From NCBI GenBank assembly GCA_034770075.1, contig CM068383.1, positions 47,759,222 to 47,823,221 of the forward strand: DNA of 64,000 nt, written 5' to 3'. Both the position numbers and the translations under genes were made by a program. Below are positions 34,196-46,283 of the stretch, one piece after another (the first letter of the stretch is position 1; each line of letters opens with the position of its first letter). Origin of the DNA: Aralia elata. Lineage: Eukaryota > Streptophyta > Magnoliopsida > Apiales > Araliaceae. A model generated the notes under the pieces. The model ran no database searches. It was not told where the DNA came from and was given only the letters and a program-made list of their open reading frames with translations.

Positions 34196-34704
34196 CGGCC
34201 CTTGTTTGTTTTGCGAGATTGCCCCTACGACCCAACTAAGAGGCCGTAAAGTCCATACTCCATCCATCCAAATGGCAGAGGCCGATAGCCATGAAATTAC
34301 AGTTCTGCCGAAATACGAGGGATTCATCCTAGGACTGAGATTAGCCCTGGGAATGTGAATCAAAAAGATGATAGTAGTTAGAGACTCGAATTGGTCATCC
34401 GGCAGGCCATGGGAATATACCGCACCAAAGGGCATAAACGGGCCTAGCTACGGGACTGCTGAGATATCTGGAGGCCGAAGAAGCCCACAGACAAAGGAAC
34501 GAAGTACATGGCGATATGTGCGGAGCCCATATGAGCAGAACATTTTTGGCAAAGAGAATCCTGTGAGCGGGTCACTACTGGCTAACCATGAAAACTGACT
34601 GCGATGCTTATGTCAGGAAATGCCATCAATGCCAGATCCATGCCAATGCGATCCATGCACCTCCTGATGAGCTCCATTACTTGACCTCACCGTGGCCAGT
34701 TGGA
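34196..34704 (+). pseudogene. aRNase H and integrase zinc-finger scraps in E
   Basis: Frame-broken homology to H pol: LPKYEGFILGLRLALGM (RNase H core; H has AEYEGCILGLRLARDMG), then GICRTKG-type codons. Integrase zinc-finger end follows: DAYVRKCHQCQIHANAIHAPPDELHYLTSPWP, where H reads DDHVKRCYQCQAHGNVIHAPPNELH. The homology stops abruptly at about 34704 and jumps back to the end of the protease region. Confidence 0.75.
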
Positions 34705-35095
34705 TCGTGCAGCAGGTGATATCCAGGAAGGGGTAAATCCAGGAGTATGGAAGTGAATCCCGGCCAGTAGAAGATCAATGGCTTTAAAATTCTGAGTTTT
34801 ATTTCAAAATTTTGCACGATCATGTCATGTTGTCATGTTATCCAAAAAGAAGATCATGTGCTAAAATGTTTTATATATATGACAAGCATTGTTGTTTTAT
34901 GTCAGGTACCCCGATTTGAGGCATTCTAGCCTGACAAGCGACAGGCCAAATTTGAAGGAGGATCACGATTTTGGTATAGAGCTAGATTTCGATCTGATGG
35001 GGATTGAGCAGGATGAGACAGATATCGACAATACGCCTGACGAGATCAAAGGAGGGGTCGAGGAATAAACCCGAACCCGACTTAGACCAAACCAT
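34705..35095 (+). pseudogene. Protease end, intron and RT leader in E
   Basis: Opens with the protease-frame end (VISRKG-like, GATATCCAGGAAGGG). An intron-like stretch with the same donor and acceptor as D and H spans 34733-34905 (GTAAATCC...TTTTATGTCAG). Then comes the acidic RT leader DHDFGIELDFDLMGIEQDETDIDNTPDEIKGGVEE, ending in TAA. Here this upstream part of pol lies after integrase zinc-finger sequence, the reverse of normal order. Confidence 0.72.
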
Positions 35096-35197
35096 CGCCA
35101 TCAAACATCAGAACCCCTAACAATCACAAAGAACCCGGAGTAGGGGCAGATTCGATATCAAAAAAAAATAAAAAAATAAAAAAATAAAAAAGCTGAG

Positions 35198-35940
35198 TTG
35201 TTGAGCCTGTATGGAGATATATTCGCTTGGTCCCGTGGCGACGTAATTGGATTTTCCACAAATGTTGTAGGATATCGACTGCCCATCAAGGAGGGTTTCC
35301 GACCAGTTAAGCAAAAGTTGAGAACGTTGAAGCCTGAATGGAGGTTGAAAGTAGGGGACGAAATTATCAAGCGGTTTAAAGCAGGAATCATCACGGTGTC
35401 TATTTACCCTGAATGGCTTTCCGACAGAATCCCAGTACCACAGCCTGGAGGAGAAGTAAGGGGCCGCATCGATTATAGAAATCTGAACGATGCCCTCAAG
35501 GAGGAGATATACGACAAATTCAGGATCAAACATTTTGATTCAGTCATTTACCGGCCCGAAATGAATGGGGCAGTGGGGGCTGCAAATAAAACACAAAGAC
35601 GATCATGGGAAGAATGTTCGCCAATCATCGGGGATGGCCGGATTTATTACCGCTCACCCTGTTTGCCTATCGAACCTCAGTTCGCACATTTGCAGGGGCA
35701 GCCCCTTACGCATCTCCCGGGAATACGACAAGAGGGTACGATCCCGAAAATTCAAAATAAACGATTTAGTCCTCAAAAGGATCGCGCCCTGCCAAGACGA
35801 AGCTATGGGGTTTTGCTCTAAATCAAAAGGAGCCGTCACGATAAAAAAAAAAATCCTCTATGGGGGAGCCCTCATCTTACAAGGAATGGACGGGAAGGCG
35901 TTCCCCAGCCCGTTAATTCTGACTCTGTGAAACAACTCTG
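35198..35940 (+). pseudogene. RT-integrase fusion scrap in E
   Basis: RT start LSLYGDIFAWSRGDVIGFS...KEGFRPVKQKLRTLKPEW...GRIDYRNLN fuses at about 35490 directly to integrase ALKEEIYDKFRIKHFDSVIYRPEMNGAVGAANK. Frame-shifted C-terminal sequence follows (RSRKFKINDLVLKRIAPCQDEA, GGALILQGMDGKAFPS). All RT catalytic motifs, both RNases H and most of the integrase core are missing. Confidence 0.8.
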
Positions 35941-36580
35941 TGATCTAAAAAAAAAAAAAATCAAAAAATCAAAAAATCAAAAAATCAAAAAAATTCAAAA
36001 AATCAAAAATCCCCCAAACCTTCCAACAAGTCAAAGGATCGGATCTTTTGTCAGCCCAGCGAGATACCGATGCAACCAGTACGAGGGAGATCACAAGAAA
36101 AACAACTTAACACTGGGGCATTTGTCACTACCCAGGAAATGATGACGTGCAAGTTGGCACCCATGCAACAATCCCATCAACATGCACCATCATCATCAAA
36201 AGCTACCTCAAGTCAATTCAATCTTCAACGGTACGATCATCTGGCATATTGTCAAGCATAGTTTTCCCGGGATACGATGATCCGCGTGAAAGGGGATTTT
36301 ATTTGGCTTGATAGGAATCGGATTAATTCTAACAAGCAACCGTGGAGCACGATCGTGAGTATGATTAGATGAAGAAGGCTATTCAACCTTTTGATCGGGT
36401 ACAAAGCCTTAATTCAAAGCAACGTTTGCGACAGAATCGACCTCATGTGACAGCCTTCACTTTGCATTTGCACAAACTTTCAGTTGTGGGGTATAAAACT
36501 ATAACGACGTTGATGGCGATTAACACGTAGTTAGACGATCAATAATTATCAAGCTAATATCAAGAAGTCAGACGATAAAT
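35941..36580 (+). other. Noncoding 3' region of E, part 1
   Basis: Begins with an A-rich microsatellite (35945-36010, AAAAAATC repeated). The rest shows no recognisable gene and no similarity to the D or H parts shown here. Confidence 0.5.
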
Positions 36581-36597
36581 GATTATCAAGCTAATGT

Positions 36598-37085
36598 CTA
36601 GAATCGTGGCCTGGTTTATTCGAGTAATGAAGCCCGAGGGGTGTCTCTACACCTGGTGCCCTAAAGCCATCTGGTTTGGGAGTCGCTGGCCCAACACTCG
36701 TTACATGGATAACTCAGAGCCTAAGAAAACGAGCATTACAGTAGAGGAGGCCCGAGCAGATTCGAATCGTGGCATGGGCTACTCGAGTAATTAAGCCTAA
36801 TGGGTGTCTCTGCATCTGGTGCCCTAAAGTCGTCTGGTTTGGGAGTCACCGGCCTAACGCTCGCTACATGGGTAACTTAAGCCTAAGAAAACGAATCTTG
36901 CGCAAGGTCAATCAAAGAATGAATGGTGCAAACCACCAGCTTGTCTCGAACCGTGGCCTTTGTTACTCGAGTAAATAAACCCGAAGGGGTGTCTGTACAC
37001 CTAATGCCCTAAAATCGTCTGGTTCGGGAGTCATTGGTCCAAAACTCGTTAAATGGGTAACTTGGAAAAGCCTAAGAAAACGAGA
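36598..37085 (+). repeat. Three-copy ~170-bp tandem repeat in E
   Basis: Units start at about 36600, 36766 and 36948 with GAAYCGTGGC..., TTACTCGAGTAA, GGGTGTCTSTACACCTGGTGCCCTAAA and GTCTGGTTYGGGAGTC. Spacing is 166 and 182 bp and the copies are 75-85% alike by eye. A smaller duplication (GATTATCAAGCTAAT) sits just before it. Confidence 0.8.
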
Positions 37086-38310
37086 CAAGTGAAGTGGGCT
37101 AATAAAGAGAAAAGATAATACGAAAAACTCTCGGCCTTAAACAAGAAGTCATAGAAGAGAAACCCCTACTGAGTGCTGCATCTCATAGTGCATTTGTCGT
37201 ATGACGTCAATCCTGCTAAGGGCGTTGTCGAGAATTGAGACAGAATGCCTTTGACGAGGGAAGGTTTCTTTCGAATTCGACCTTACTCACATACAATGAC
37301 CATGAATGCTTGAAGGTGTTCTTACGATTTCATAACTCGTCAAAAGAAAAATCATCAACTCACGAAGGATTGAAAAAAAAAAAAAAAAAAAAACAAAAAA
37401 ACCCTTCCAATCTAGTACATTCACGGTTCACCATTTGCTAGATTATGCGATCAAAAGATATTCAATTTCATGTGTTTTAACTGCATTTTTGTCGAGATTA
37501 TAATATCTTTGTGTTGAACTAACACTAACGCCCCGAGCCTTCAAGTTTTGGCATTTGTTAGTCATCTGATATGCAGGATCTTGCAGAGCTGTGGATAACT
37601 CAGCACGGTCAACATCGCGAGTTTTCGATAGAAATTCTTGGTAACAACACGCGCCAAGGCTGGGGCAGTTAAGAATCGTGAAATGGAAGGAAGCTGAGGC
37701 TGCACAGAACTCTTCGGCATTGGGCCTCTCCCCAATCCTGACTATCACTGCCTCGACATCCAAATGATCCACGTGCATGAGCATATACAAGGTTGATATA
37801 ATGCGAGACAACAGCATATCGGCCGTCAGAAATGATCAAAGGGCCAAAGAGCCCAACATAGCTGCCGATCATCACAAGAGAGCGAAACAGACTGCCTCAA
37901 CTCGATGAAATGAAGACGACCAAGAACAGGCAGAGTACCAAACCAATGTTGAAGTCTAGAAACTACACTTCACGACGAGGCGTGATCCAATCAAATGTTG
38001 GCAAACAACGACGACTGTCGAATTGTATCATTTGACTGAACAGGGGTCATTTCTATCTAAAACATATGTTGTGCACATGCATCTATCCATAACATATCTG
38101 CCAGATCATGCTTAACATCTTTTAAATGCATGCAGGTACGATCAAAATGAAAATCTTTAGGAAAGTACAAGCACGTCGCTTTCGACCTCACAAATGATCA
38201 GACTGTGATGGCTTTTGCGGCATGGTACGTGGACGATGTTGGTGGGAGATCCAGGACAAAAGCCGATCACACATCCCATTTCAAAAAAAAAAAAAAAAAA
38301 ATCACTCAAA
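37086..38310 (+). other. Noncoding 3' region of E, part 2
   Basis: No gene recognised. A 124-codon open frame on the minus strand (37817-37443) has no motif I know and no counterpart in D or H. A-tracts at about 37373-37392 and 38282-38300. Confidence 0.4.
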
Positions 38311-38316
38311 ACCAAT

Positions 38317-39150
38317 CAACGACCCCTGGGAAGGCTGGTATCCAACCAATCAACGATCCCTGGGAAGGGCTGGTATCCAAAACAATCACTGATCCCTGGG
38401 AAGGGCTGGTATCCAAAACAATCAGTGATCCCTGGGAAGGGCTGGTATCCAAGCAATCAACGACCCCTGGGAAGGGATGGTATCCGAACAATCAATGACC
38501 CCTGGGAAGGGCTGGTATCCAAACAAGAAGTAAACCTGGGAAGGCATCCAAGCAAACCACAACAAGGTGGTGAGCAAACCTGGGAAGGCATCCAAGCAAA
38601 CCACAACAAGGTGGTGAGCAAACTTGGGAAGGCATCCAAGCAAACCACAGCAAGGTGGTGAGCAAACCTGGGAAGGCATCCAAGCAAACCACAACAAGAT
38701 GGTGAGCACCCTGGGAAGGGCTGAGATCCAAATAACAACTAACACCCTGGGAAGGGCTGAGATCCAAACACTAACACCTTGGGAAGGTTTGATATCCAAA
38801 CAACTAACACTTTGGGAAGGGCTGATATCCAAACAACTAACACCCTGGGAAGGGCTGAGATCCAAACACTAACACCTTGGGAAGGTTGATATCCAAACAA
38901 CTAATACCCTGGGAAGGGCTGAGATCCAAACACTAACACCTTGGGAAGGGCTGATATCCAAACAACTAACACCCTGGGAAGGGCTGAGATCCAAACACTA
39001 ACACCTTGGGAAGCGCTGATATCCAAACACTAACACCTTGGGAAGGGCTGATATCCAAACAACTAACACCATGGGAAGGGCTGAGATCCAAACAACCAAC
39101 ACCCTGGGAAGGGCTAAGATCCAAACAACTAACACCCTGGGAAGGGCTGA
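38317..39150 (+). repeat. CTGGGAAGG-type tandem array of E
   Basis: More than 20 copies of a ~21-bp core, CCTGGGAAGGGCTGRKATCC, joined by three kinds of spacer: AATCARYGAYC (38317-38520), the AAACCACAACAAGRTGGTGAGCA type with a shortened core GGAAGGCATCC (38530-38705), and AACAACTAACAC or AACACTAACAC (38706-39150). The same core builds the H array. Long open frames on the minus strand are repeat artefacts. Confidence 0.9.
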
Positions 39151-39945
39151 GATCCAAGACAACCAACCGACGACGATACCCGGGGGTTACGAGATGGGTG
39201 ACCGGCGACGATACCCGGCCCCGACGAGACAATCGACCGGCGACGATAACCGGCGATTACGAGATGGATGTCCAGCAACGAAAACCGGCTCCGACAAGAT
39301 AACCAACCGGCGACGATACCCGGGGGTTACGAGATGGGTGACCGGCGACGATACCCGGCCCCGACGAGACAATCGACCGGCGATGATAACCGGCGATTAC
39401 GAGATGGATGTCCGGCAACGAAAACCGGCTCCGACAAGATAACCAACCGGCGACGATACCCGGGGGTTACGAGATGGGTGACCGGCGACGATACCCGGCC
39501 CCGACGAGACAATCGACCGGCGACGATAACCGGCGATTACGAGATGGATGTCCGGCGACGAAAACCGGCTCCGACAAGATAACCAACCGGTGACGATACC
39601 CGGGGGTTACGAGATGGGTGACCGGCGACGATACCCTGCCCCGACGAGACAATCGACCGGCGACGATAACCGGCGATTACGAGATGCATGTCCAGCGACG
39701 AAAACCGGCTCCGACAGGATAACCAACCAGCGACGATAACCGGGGGTTACGAGATGGGTGACCGGCTACGATACCCGGCCCCGACAAGACAACCAATCGG
39801 CAACGATACCCGGTGGTTACAAGATGGGTGACCGGCGACGATACCCGGCCCCGACAAGACAATCGACCGGCGACGATATCCGGTGATTATGAGACGAGCG
39901 ACCGGATACGAAACCCAGCGCGGACAAGACAATTGCGTGAGGCAT
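39150..39945 (+). repeat. 70-bp minisatellite of E, 11 units with 140-bp higher order
   Basis: The marker GAGATGGRTG (GAGACGAGCG in the last unit) recurs at exactly 70-bp steps from 39191 to 39891, 11 units without indel. The first eight alternate two variants (GAGATGGGTGACC and GAGATGSATGTCC), giving a 140-bp higher-order unit. The unit is clearly the same sequence as D's minisatellite. Confidence 0.92.
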
Positions 39946-40026
39946 TGACACCCTTACGAATGTTTTGCATGCTTTGCATCTTGTGTTGCATCATAAGCTA
40001 TATGTGTTGCATCATGTATGTACTGT

Positions 40027-42153
40027 TGTAGACACCCGATTTTTGCATTTCCTATACTAACCCTGACAGGAGGGCAAAATCGTCAATTGACCCGGCACAC
40101 GAGAATAAAGGGTGGACATAAAGACGAACCCTCAAAACCACCACGACGGGATGATATTGAAGCCGACACGACAACAAGCGAATGTCGAGAGTCAGTTACT
40201 GATCACTGTGCTTACCCGGATGACGTGGCACGTTTCCCGACGGTTTCCGGACTGCCGAGCGCAAACCCGTCAGCGGGAAACAACGGTACGACACGAAAAT
40301 CGAGATGAGGCACGGAAAACGAGAAAATCAGCACAGTTAGCCGCAGATCAATTCGCGGCCAAGGACGGAACTCGAGGCAGCACGGGACTCGAAGCGCACG
40401 GGACTCGAGCGCGGCTGGGGGGAGAACCAAGGGCCAGCCGCAGATATATCTGCGGCCAGCCGCAGATAGATCTGCGGCTGCCCTTGGCAGTGCTATATTA
40501 GGCCAGTTCGCATACAGGAAGAAAAAAAGAGAGGATTCAGCAGCAGCAGCAGTTCGGGAGAAGAAGAAAAAACAGCAAGAAAACAGCAATAATTAGGAGA
40601 GAAAAGAGTGAAAAGAGTGAGGAATTGTACCAATTTTGTGAGATTATATCTCATATTTTCTACTCTACTCAATACACAAATTCATACATATTGTGGGGAT
40701 TAATTGCAAGGTGAAAAAACCATTTGTTCTTAGCATTTTGTTATACCATGTTGTTAATCTTTTGGTCATCCGAATTACCTTGAATGTAGTTTTTTCTCAT
40801 ATGTTATTGTGAAGCCATGGGTTAGGGACTATTAGTGAGGGTCTCATCGGAATGAAATTCCCCCTAATAGCCCGATGATATCCGTTTGGTGCAAATCTTA
40901 GCTATTATGGTATGGTATCATTCATAGTGTATTTCGATCGTCATTGTAAGATATCCTAGAGTGTTAGGCATCCCGTTGTTGTTTATTTTCGTTATATCCA
41001 TTTGGCGGTTGTGCAATAAGTTCGGATGTGAGCCTAGGAATGCGACCCCGTGGTCCAAATCCGATGATGGACATTTTTGAATGTATGTAATCGGGTGGAT
41101 GTATTCGTTATTGTAAATATGTAATCGTCGGGCCTTAAAACGACGCCAAGGCGATAATCGTGTTTAAGGCCCCGAAATAGTGAAACTTGTGATTGTGGGC
41201 GTTTGGGGTTATTTTGATGGCTTACATGCCCATGAATAGCCCCGACGCGTGTTTATGCTTGATTGGATTTTGTGACACGAAAAATGATTTCAAAGATTAA
41301 ACGATGAAGGTTTTTTTTCTTAAAATCAAGCAAACTAGGAGGTTAGCATCACGTAGCTAAAAATTTGGAGGTGTTAATGAATGTCGATTTCTATTAAACG
41401 AGAAGGCTAAGGAAAGTCGTTTTCAAATGTCACAAAAATGGTTTTATAAAAATAAAATAACGTTTTATTAAATCTTGGTGCGTAGGGTGAAAGATATCCT
41501 AGAAGTTGCCCATCATTTTATGAAAGCAATGTATAGATTTCGATTCCTATTTTTACGAAGGTTTAAAACTCTTGTTTTGCCAAAACGACGCTTAATGAAA
41601 ATCTCATAGTTTTTGCTAATTAAAATCAATCCTTTTCTCATAAAAGCTTTCTCGTTTAAGCCGATGGACGTTCTAAGACATGCTCAAATTAGAACACAAT
41701 TTTCCCTAATAATCCAAATGATTCTTTTATGCAAGCTCACCACAACATTTACATAGGCACACACACACATACACGCACACACACATTTCATGAATTAAAG
41801 GATAGGAAAGCATCAAGATTGCGGTAACCGTGCTTCACGGAAGTCGAGGGGTGCCTAACACCTTCCCCTCACTTAAGCAAGCCCCCGAACTCTATGAATC
41901 TCGATTCGCAGACCAATTAATTCGGAGTCACATATGAGCCAGCGATTTATAAAAATGAAAACTCGGATGAGTTGGTACATCCATTTCAAATATACCAACT
42001 GGCGACTCTGGTTAAATTGGCTCATCATAAAAACAATCTTTAAAAACCCCGTCGACATTAATGCCGACCTTTTCCAAAAAGGCATCTAACAAAAAGGCTA
42101 AAAATTGGAAAGGGTTACAACCCCCGCGTAAGCGATTCCTCCCGGCGTCGACA
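40027..42153 (+). repeat. 5' LTR of H
   Basis: 2127 bp, TGTAGACACC...GTCGACA. Palindrome pair at 40436-40492 in the variant CCGCAGATATATCTGCGG / CCGCAGATAGATCTGCGG, CA-rich run 41757-41788, U5 fold 41966-42026. Confidence 0.94.
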
Positions 42154-42155
42154 GC

Positions 42156-42173
42156 TGGCGACTCCGCTGGGGA
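42156..42173 (+). promoter_or_regulatory. Primer-binding site of H
   Basis: TGGCGACTCCGCTGGGGA, one base different from D and E (C for T at position 10), two bases after the LTR. Confidence 0.78.
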
Positions 42174-42941
42174 GATTAGAGGGCTTAAGCCGCATTCGAA
42201 TCTTGATGCTATCCTATCCTTTAAAATTTATAATTGTGTATGTGCGTATGACATTTTGACGTCTTTTATTGTTGTGCAAATGTGTGTTGTTGTCCAATGA
42301 ATGAATGTTTGAATGGGTTTCTCTTTACTTCAAAGTAATCATTTGCATGCGGTGAGGACGATGAATGTGAATGTATGTTGAGAGAGTACCTCCTCCTGAG
42401 GCGAACCTGTCGGTTGCTTATTACTGGACTCGAAGGGGCTGCTCCCCGGAGATGGCTCAGGAAACGCACCACTCAAATCCACTCCAATCGAAAGGGCTCA
42501 AACGAGTAGATTGCGAAGATTTGGGAACCTTCATGCCGAAAAGCCCGTGAGAGTAACCCTAGGATAGGTCAGCCTCAGATTAACCCAACGCAGGAAAAGT
42601 CTCTTCATGCCCTTTTACGTTTACGCGTATTAAATGTCATGATCCAATGCAATATCATTTACATCCCCTGTTGCTAAAAGAAGGTACTGACCTCTATGTT
42701 TGCAGGGAACAGCTGGGAAAACTTCCTAAATTCGCGTCTAGCATTGATTATTGCAATAAAAGACTGCTAACATTTGGTTTTGCAGGGAAAGATTAAAAGA
42801 CCCTAAAAACACAAAAGTAACAGTTTGAGCATGCATCCACATCTCTCATTTCCCTAGACTAAACTTTAAACCGTTTTCCCCTGTAGGATTGCTCCTCAAA
42901 CGCGTTTGCAGTCTAAAAAGGCCCAAGTCTCTACCTCTGAA
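42174..42941 (+). other. Leader of H
   Basis: Conserved block 42338-42575 as in D and E, then acceptor-like GTTTGCAGG (about 42700), TTTTGCAGG (about 42778) and CTGTAGG (about 42883) before the gag ATG. No gene. Confidence 0.6.
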
Positions 42942-45900
42942 ATGGCTGATCTCCCCAATCATAGTTCTGTATCTCGGGAAGAGTTTGATGACTTTAGGAA
43001 GCAGATGATGGAAATGGCCACAATGCTAAAAGAGCAGTTGTTAATCAGACAGGATCCGTCAAACCAGGGACCGCATAATGTACCACCGCCAGGGGGTGAC
43101 CAGAATCCTCCTAAAGATGATGCAATCCTGTTTAAAAATAACCAGCATCAGCTTAAGGACGAGCCGGTCCTCCCAAAGGTCATTCCTGCCCTCAACAAAA
43201 CAGTAATCACGATTCCAGAGGAGGGAGATACTGATGACCTTCGCAGAAAAATGAAGCAGATGGAGGAGACCATCCAATCTCTAAAAGGCATAGGCTCCTT
43301 GGGTAGGGTTAATTATGCAGATTTGTGTGTCTTCCCCGGAACCAGATATCCAGAGAAATTTAAGATCCCCGAATTCGAGAAATACAATGGGAAAGGGGAT
43401 CCTTACACTCACCTGAAAATATATATTGGAGAACTGGGGTCCTATGCAGAAGACGAAGGATTAAGGATGCAATTATTCCAGAAAAGCTTGACGGGGGAGG
43501 CGAGGATCTGGTATGCCCGTCTCGATAATGCCCGGATTCATAATTGGGAGGAGCTGGCCCATACCTTTCTGACACAATATAGCTTTCAGGCACAGATGGC
43601 CCCGGATAGATATCAAATGACAAAAATCAAGAAGCAACCAAGGGAAACCTTCAGGGACTATGCCCAACGATGGAGGGGTATGGCCGCACAAGTGAATCCT
43701 CCAATGAGTGAGTCAGAGATGGTGATGACCTTTGTGGATATACAAGAAGCACCTTATTATGAGCGGGTCATATCAGGGGTTGGAAGACCTTTCGCCGAGA
43801 TGATAAAACACGGAGAAATGGTGGACATGGGGTTGAAATCGGGTAAAATCCGGGACTTCACAGCTCTTGAAACGGCTGCGGAACAAATCCAAAGTGGGAA
43901 TTATGGCAGTACTTCCCGCAGGCCCCAAAAGCGAAAAGAGGAAGATGTCTCTCTCGTGCTGCAGGGATCATCCAGGAAAGTGGAGAATAGCCCTCCTGTA
44001 CAAATACAGAGATTCGGGCCGCCCCGGCAACCCAATTTTGATAATCCCAGAAAAGACGGACGAAGGAGGTTTGAGACCACACAGAGGCGGGTATTCACCC
44101 CGCTTGGGGATCCTCTTGAGCAGATTTTGGCAATATTGATATCACAGAGGAAGATTGTCGATTTGGCACCTCCATGTGACCCGAAGGGAAGAAAATTTGA
44201 CCCCAGTAAAAAGTGTGCATATCATTCGGGTTCCCCGGGTCATGACACTCAGGAATGTTGGACGCTGAAACACATAATTCAAAACCTGATTGATAGCGGG
44301 GAAATCGTGGTGGAGCAGCCCGAGCCGCCAAATGTTAAAATCAATCCCCTACCGAAGCATGATGGGGGAGGGGTCAATATGGTAGAAGCCATCGAAACCG
44401 AAGGACCGCCAAGGCGAAATTATATGACAAGGATTGATGAGATGGTTGGCATGACGGGTACTCAGGAGAATATGCAAGGGGCACCGGTTAGGTTGACGGG
44501 TGCAAGCCGGAGTATCACAGGGGGGCCTATCAAGTTAACGGCTCCAAGACCTCTCATCATCGCAGCAAGACCACAGATCCCTATTTGCAATCTAAAAACA
44601 GTACCGTGGAACTACGGGGGTGTATTAGAGGAGGCGGCCAGTTGTGCTTCCGTAACATCAAAGGGGAATCCCTTGTACCTTCCAGGAAGAGTCCTCAAGA
44701 GTAAGAGAAAAGAGAACGAGAGGATATCCGAGGAAAAAGCCGTGGAGTTCTTGGAAAAGATGGACCATCCGGAAGTAAGGGGGATCGGGACGGTGAGCGA
44801 GGAATCGACTCTAACGTCGATCATGGATTTGGTGTTATCGTCCAGCGACCACTGCAGAATCTTGGCCAAAATCCTGGGGGAGGCTCACATTCCCAAGACA
44901 ATTAGCCAAGAAAGTTTCGGCCGCCTAGTGGACCATCTGCTAGAGAACAATGTGCTATCATTCACAGATGATGATATCCCGAAAGAGGGAAGGGGGCATC
45001 GGAGACCGCTGCACATCGCAGTGATCTCATCAGGGTATGTCATGAATGGGGTGCTGATTGATGGGGGATCAGCACTGAATATTTGTCCCCTCAGTACACT
45101 GAGAAAAATGAACATTAATCTCAAGCGCTTGCGGGCCAGTCACGTGGTGGTGCGAGCCTTCGATGGATCCCGGAAGGATACATTGGGAGAAATAGAGTTG
45201 CCCGTGGAGATAGGGCCGTGTACTTTCGACATTTCCTTTCAGGTATTGGATATCTCGGCCAGTTATAACATGTTGTTGGGAAGACCATGGATACATATGG
45301 CCGGGGCAGTTCCCTCTACACTACACCAACAAATCAAGTTCATCGTCAGCGGGAATCTGGTAACAATCTACGCAGAGCGTAATGACCCTTTTCCCTCCAA
45401 GAGGGGTCTGCCAGTAATCAATGTGGACGAATCCGCGGCGCCTGCCAGTTTTCAAGCACTGGAAATCAGCTCTCCCCACTATAGAGGTCTGGGAGCTCCA
45501 GCCATAAAATCGAAAGCCTCCCCTGAGCTCGCCTTCGTTGCTAGAGAAATGATGAAGATGAAGTTTCAACCTGGGCAGGGTTTGGGAAAAGACAACCAAG
45601 GAATTTCCACGCCTATTCAACTGCCCAACCAGACAGGCAGGGCAGGGTTGGGATATCATGGAGGCATAGAGCGGAACCACTCTCAAAGGGAAATCCCATT
45701 TCGATCGACCGGAATCCTAATGCCGAAGGTCCACAATGAACAAGGGACAGACAAGCCCGTGTCCGAATTAGAAGGTAAAGAATTAACTCCTGCGGATGAT
45801 GAGTCAGTCAAAAAGAAGAGTTTCCTGCGGGAGGTCATGCAGCAGTTCGAAACCAAATGCTATATCTCTGGACCATCAATAAACATTGGAGTGGGGAAGG

Positions 45901-46111
45901 ATACGGCCACAACGTCGGGAGCCCTACAGAGTGTGCCTGTCATCGATTGGGCAGGGTTAGTTATCCCTAATAAGGCTGTGAGGGAGGACGGATACGATGT
46001 GGCGGTAGTCGTCAAGGAAGTCCCTGGAACACAGCCGTCTGTCATATGTCGCATCCCGACCGATCTGACCACCGATAACTGGACGGTGGAGCCAATAATA
46101 TCCAGACAAGG
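42942..46111 (+). CDS. Gag-protease polyprotein of H with G-patch domain
   Basis: Open without a stop from 42906. I choose ATG 42942 (MADLPNHSSVSREEFDDF) because D starts at the same codon (13082). Domains: N-terminal coiled-coil segment (MKQMEETIQSLKGIG); retrotransposon Gag domain (LKIYIGELGSYAEDEGLRM...GEARIWYARLDNARIHNWEEL...YAQRWRGMAAQ); zinc finger of the Tat type (CAYHSGSPGHDTQECW); aspartic protease (VLIDGGSALNICPL, DGG in place of DSG/DTG, as in D); GRPWIHMAGAVPSTLHQ; and a G-patch-like motif (GQGLGKDNQGI...GRAGLGY). It builds the particle and cuts it. The frame ends at TAA 46113-46115 if unspliced, or continues into pol if the intron after 46111 is removed. It looks functional. Confidence 0.9.
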
Positions 46112-46283
46112 GTAAAACATGGTGTCGGGGTGGTAGACCCCGGAGAGTGGGGGATGAATGTCTACCAGTTTTGGTTCTTTATTTTATATTTTGCATAACT
46201 ATGTTAGTTTGTCATGTTATTTTAAGAGCGACCATTGTGGAAAGATGAATTATATATATGACAGTATTTTGTTTCAATGTCAG
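46112..46283 (+). other. Putative intron between protease and RT (H)
   Basis: 172 nt, donor AAGG|GTAAAA, acceptor TTTCAATGTCAG|GTGTACC. Splicing joins CAAGG to GTGTACC in frame and bypasses the TAA. Unspliced RNA makes only Gag-protease, so splicing could set the Gag to Pol ratio, as described for Ogre elements. Confidence 0.78.

Noticed and set aside
37443..37817. 124-codon minus-strand open frame in E
   Set aside because: No recognisable motif, no counterpart in sister elements, embedded in decayed 3' noncoding sequence.
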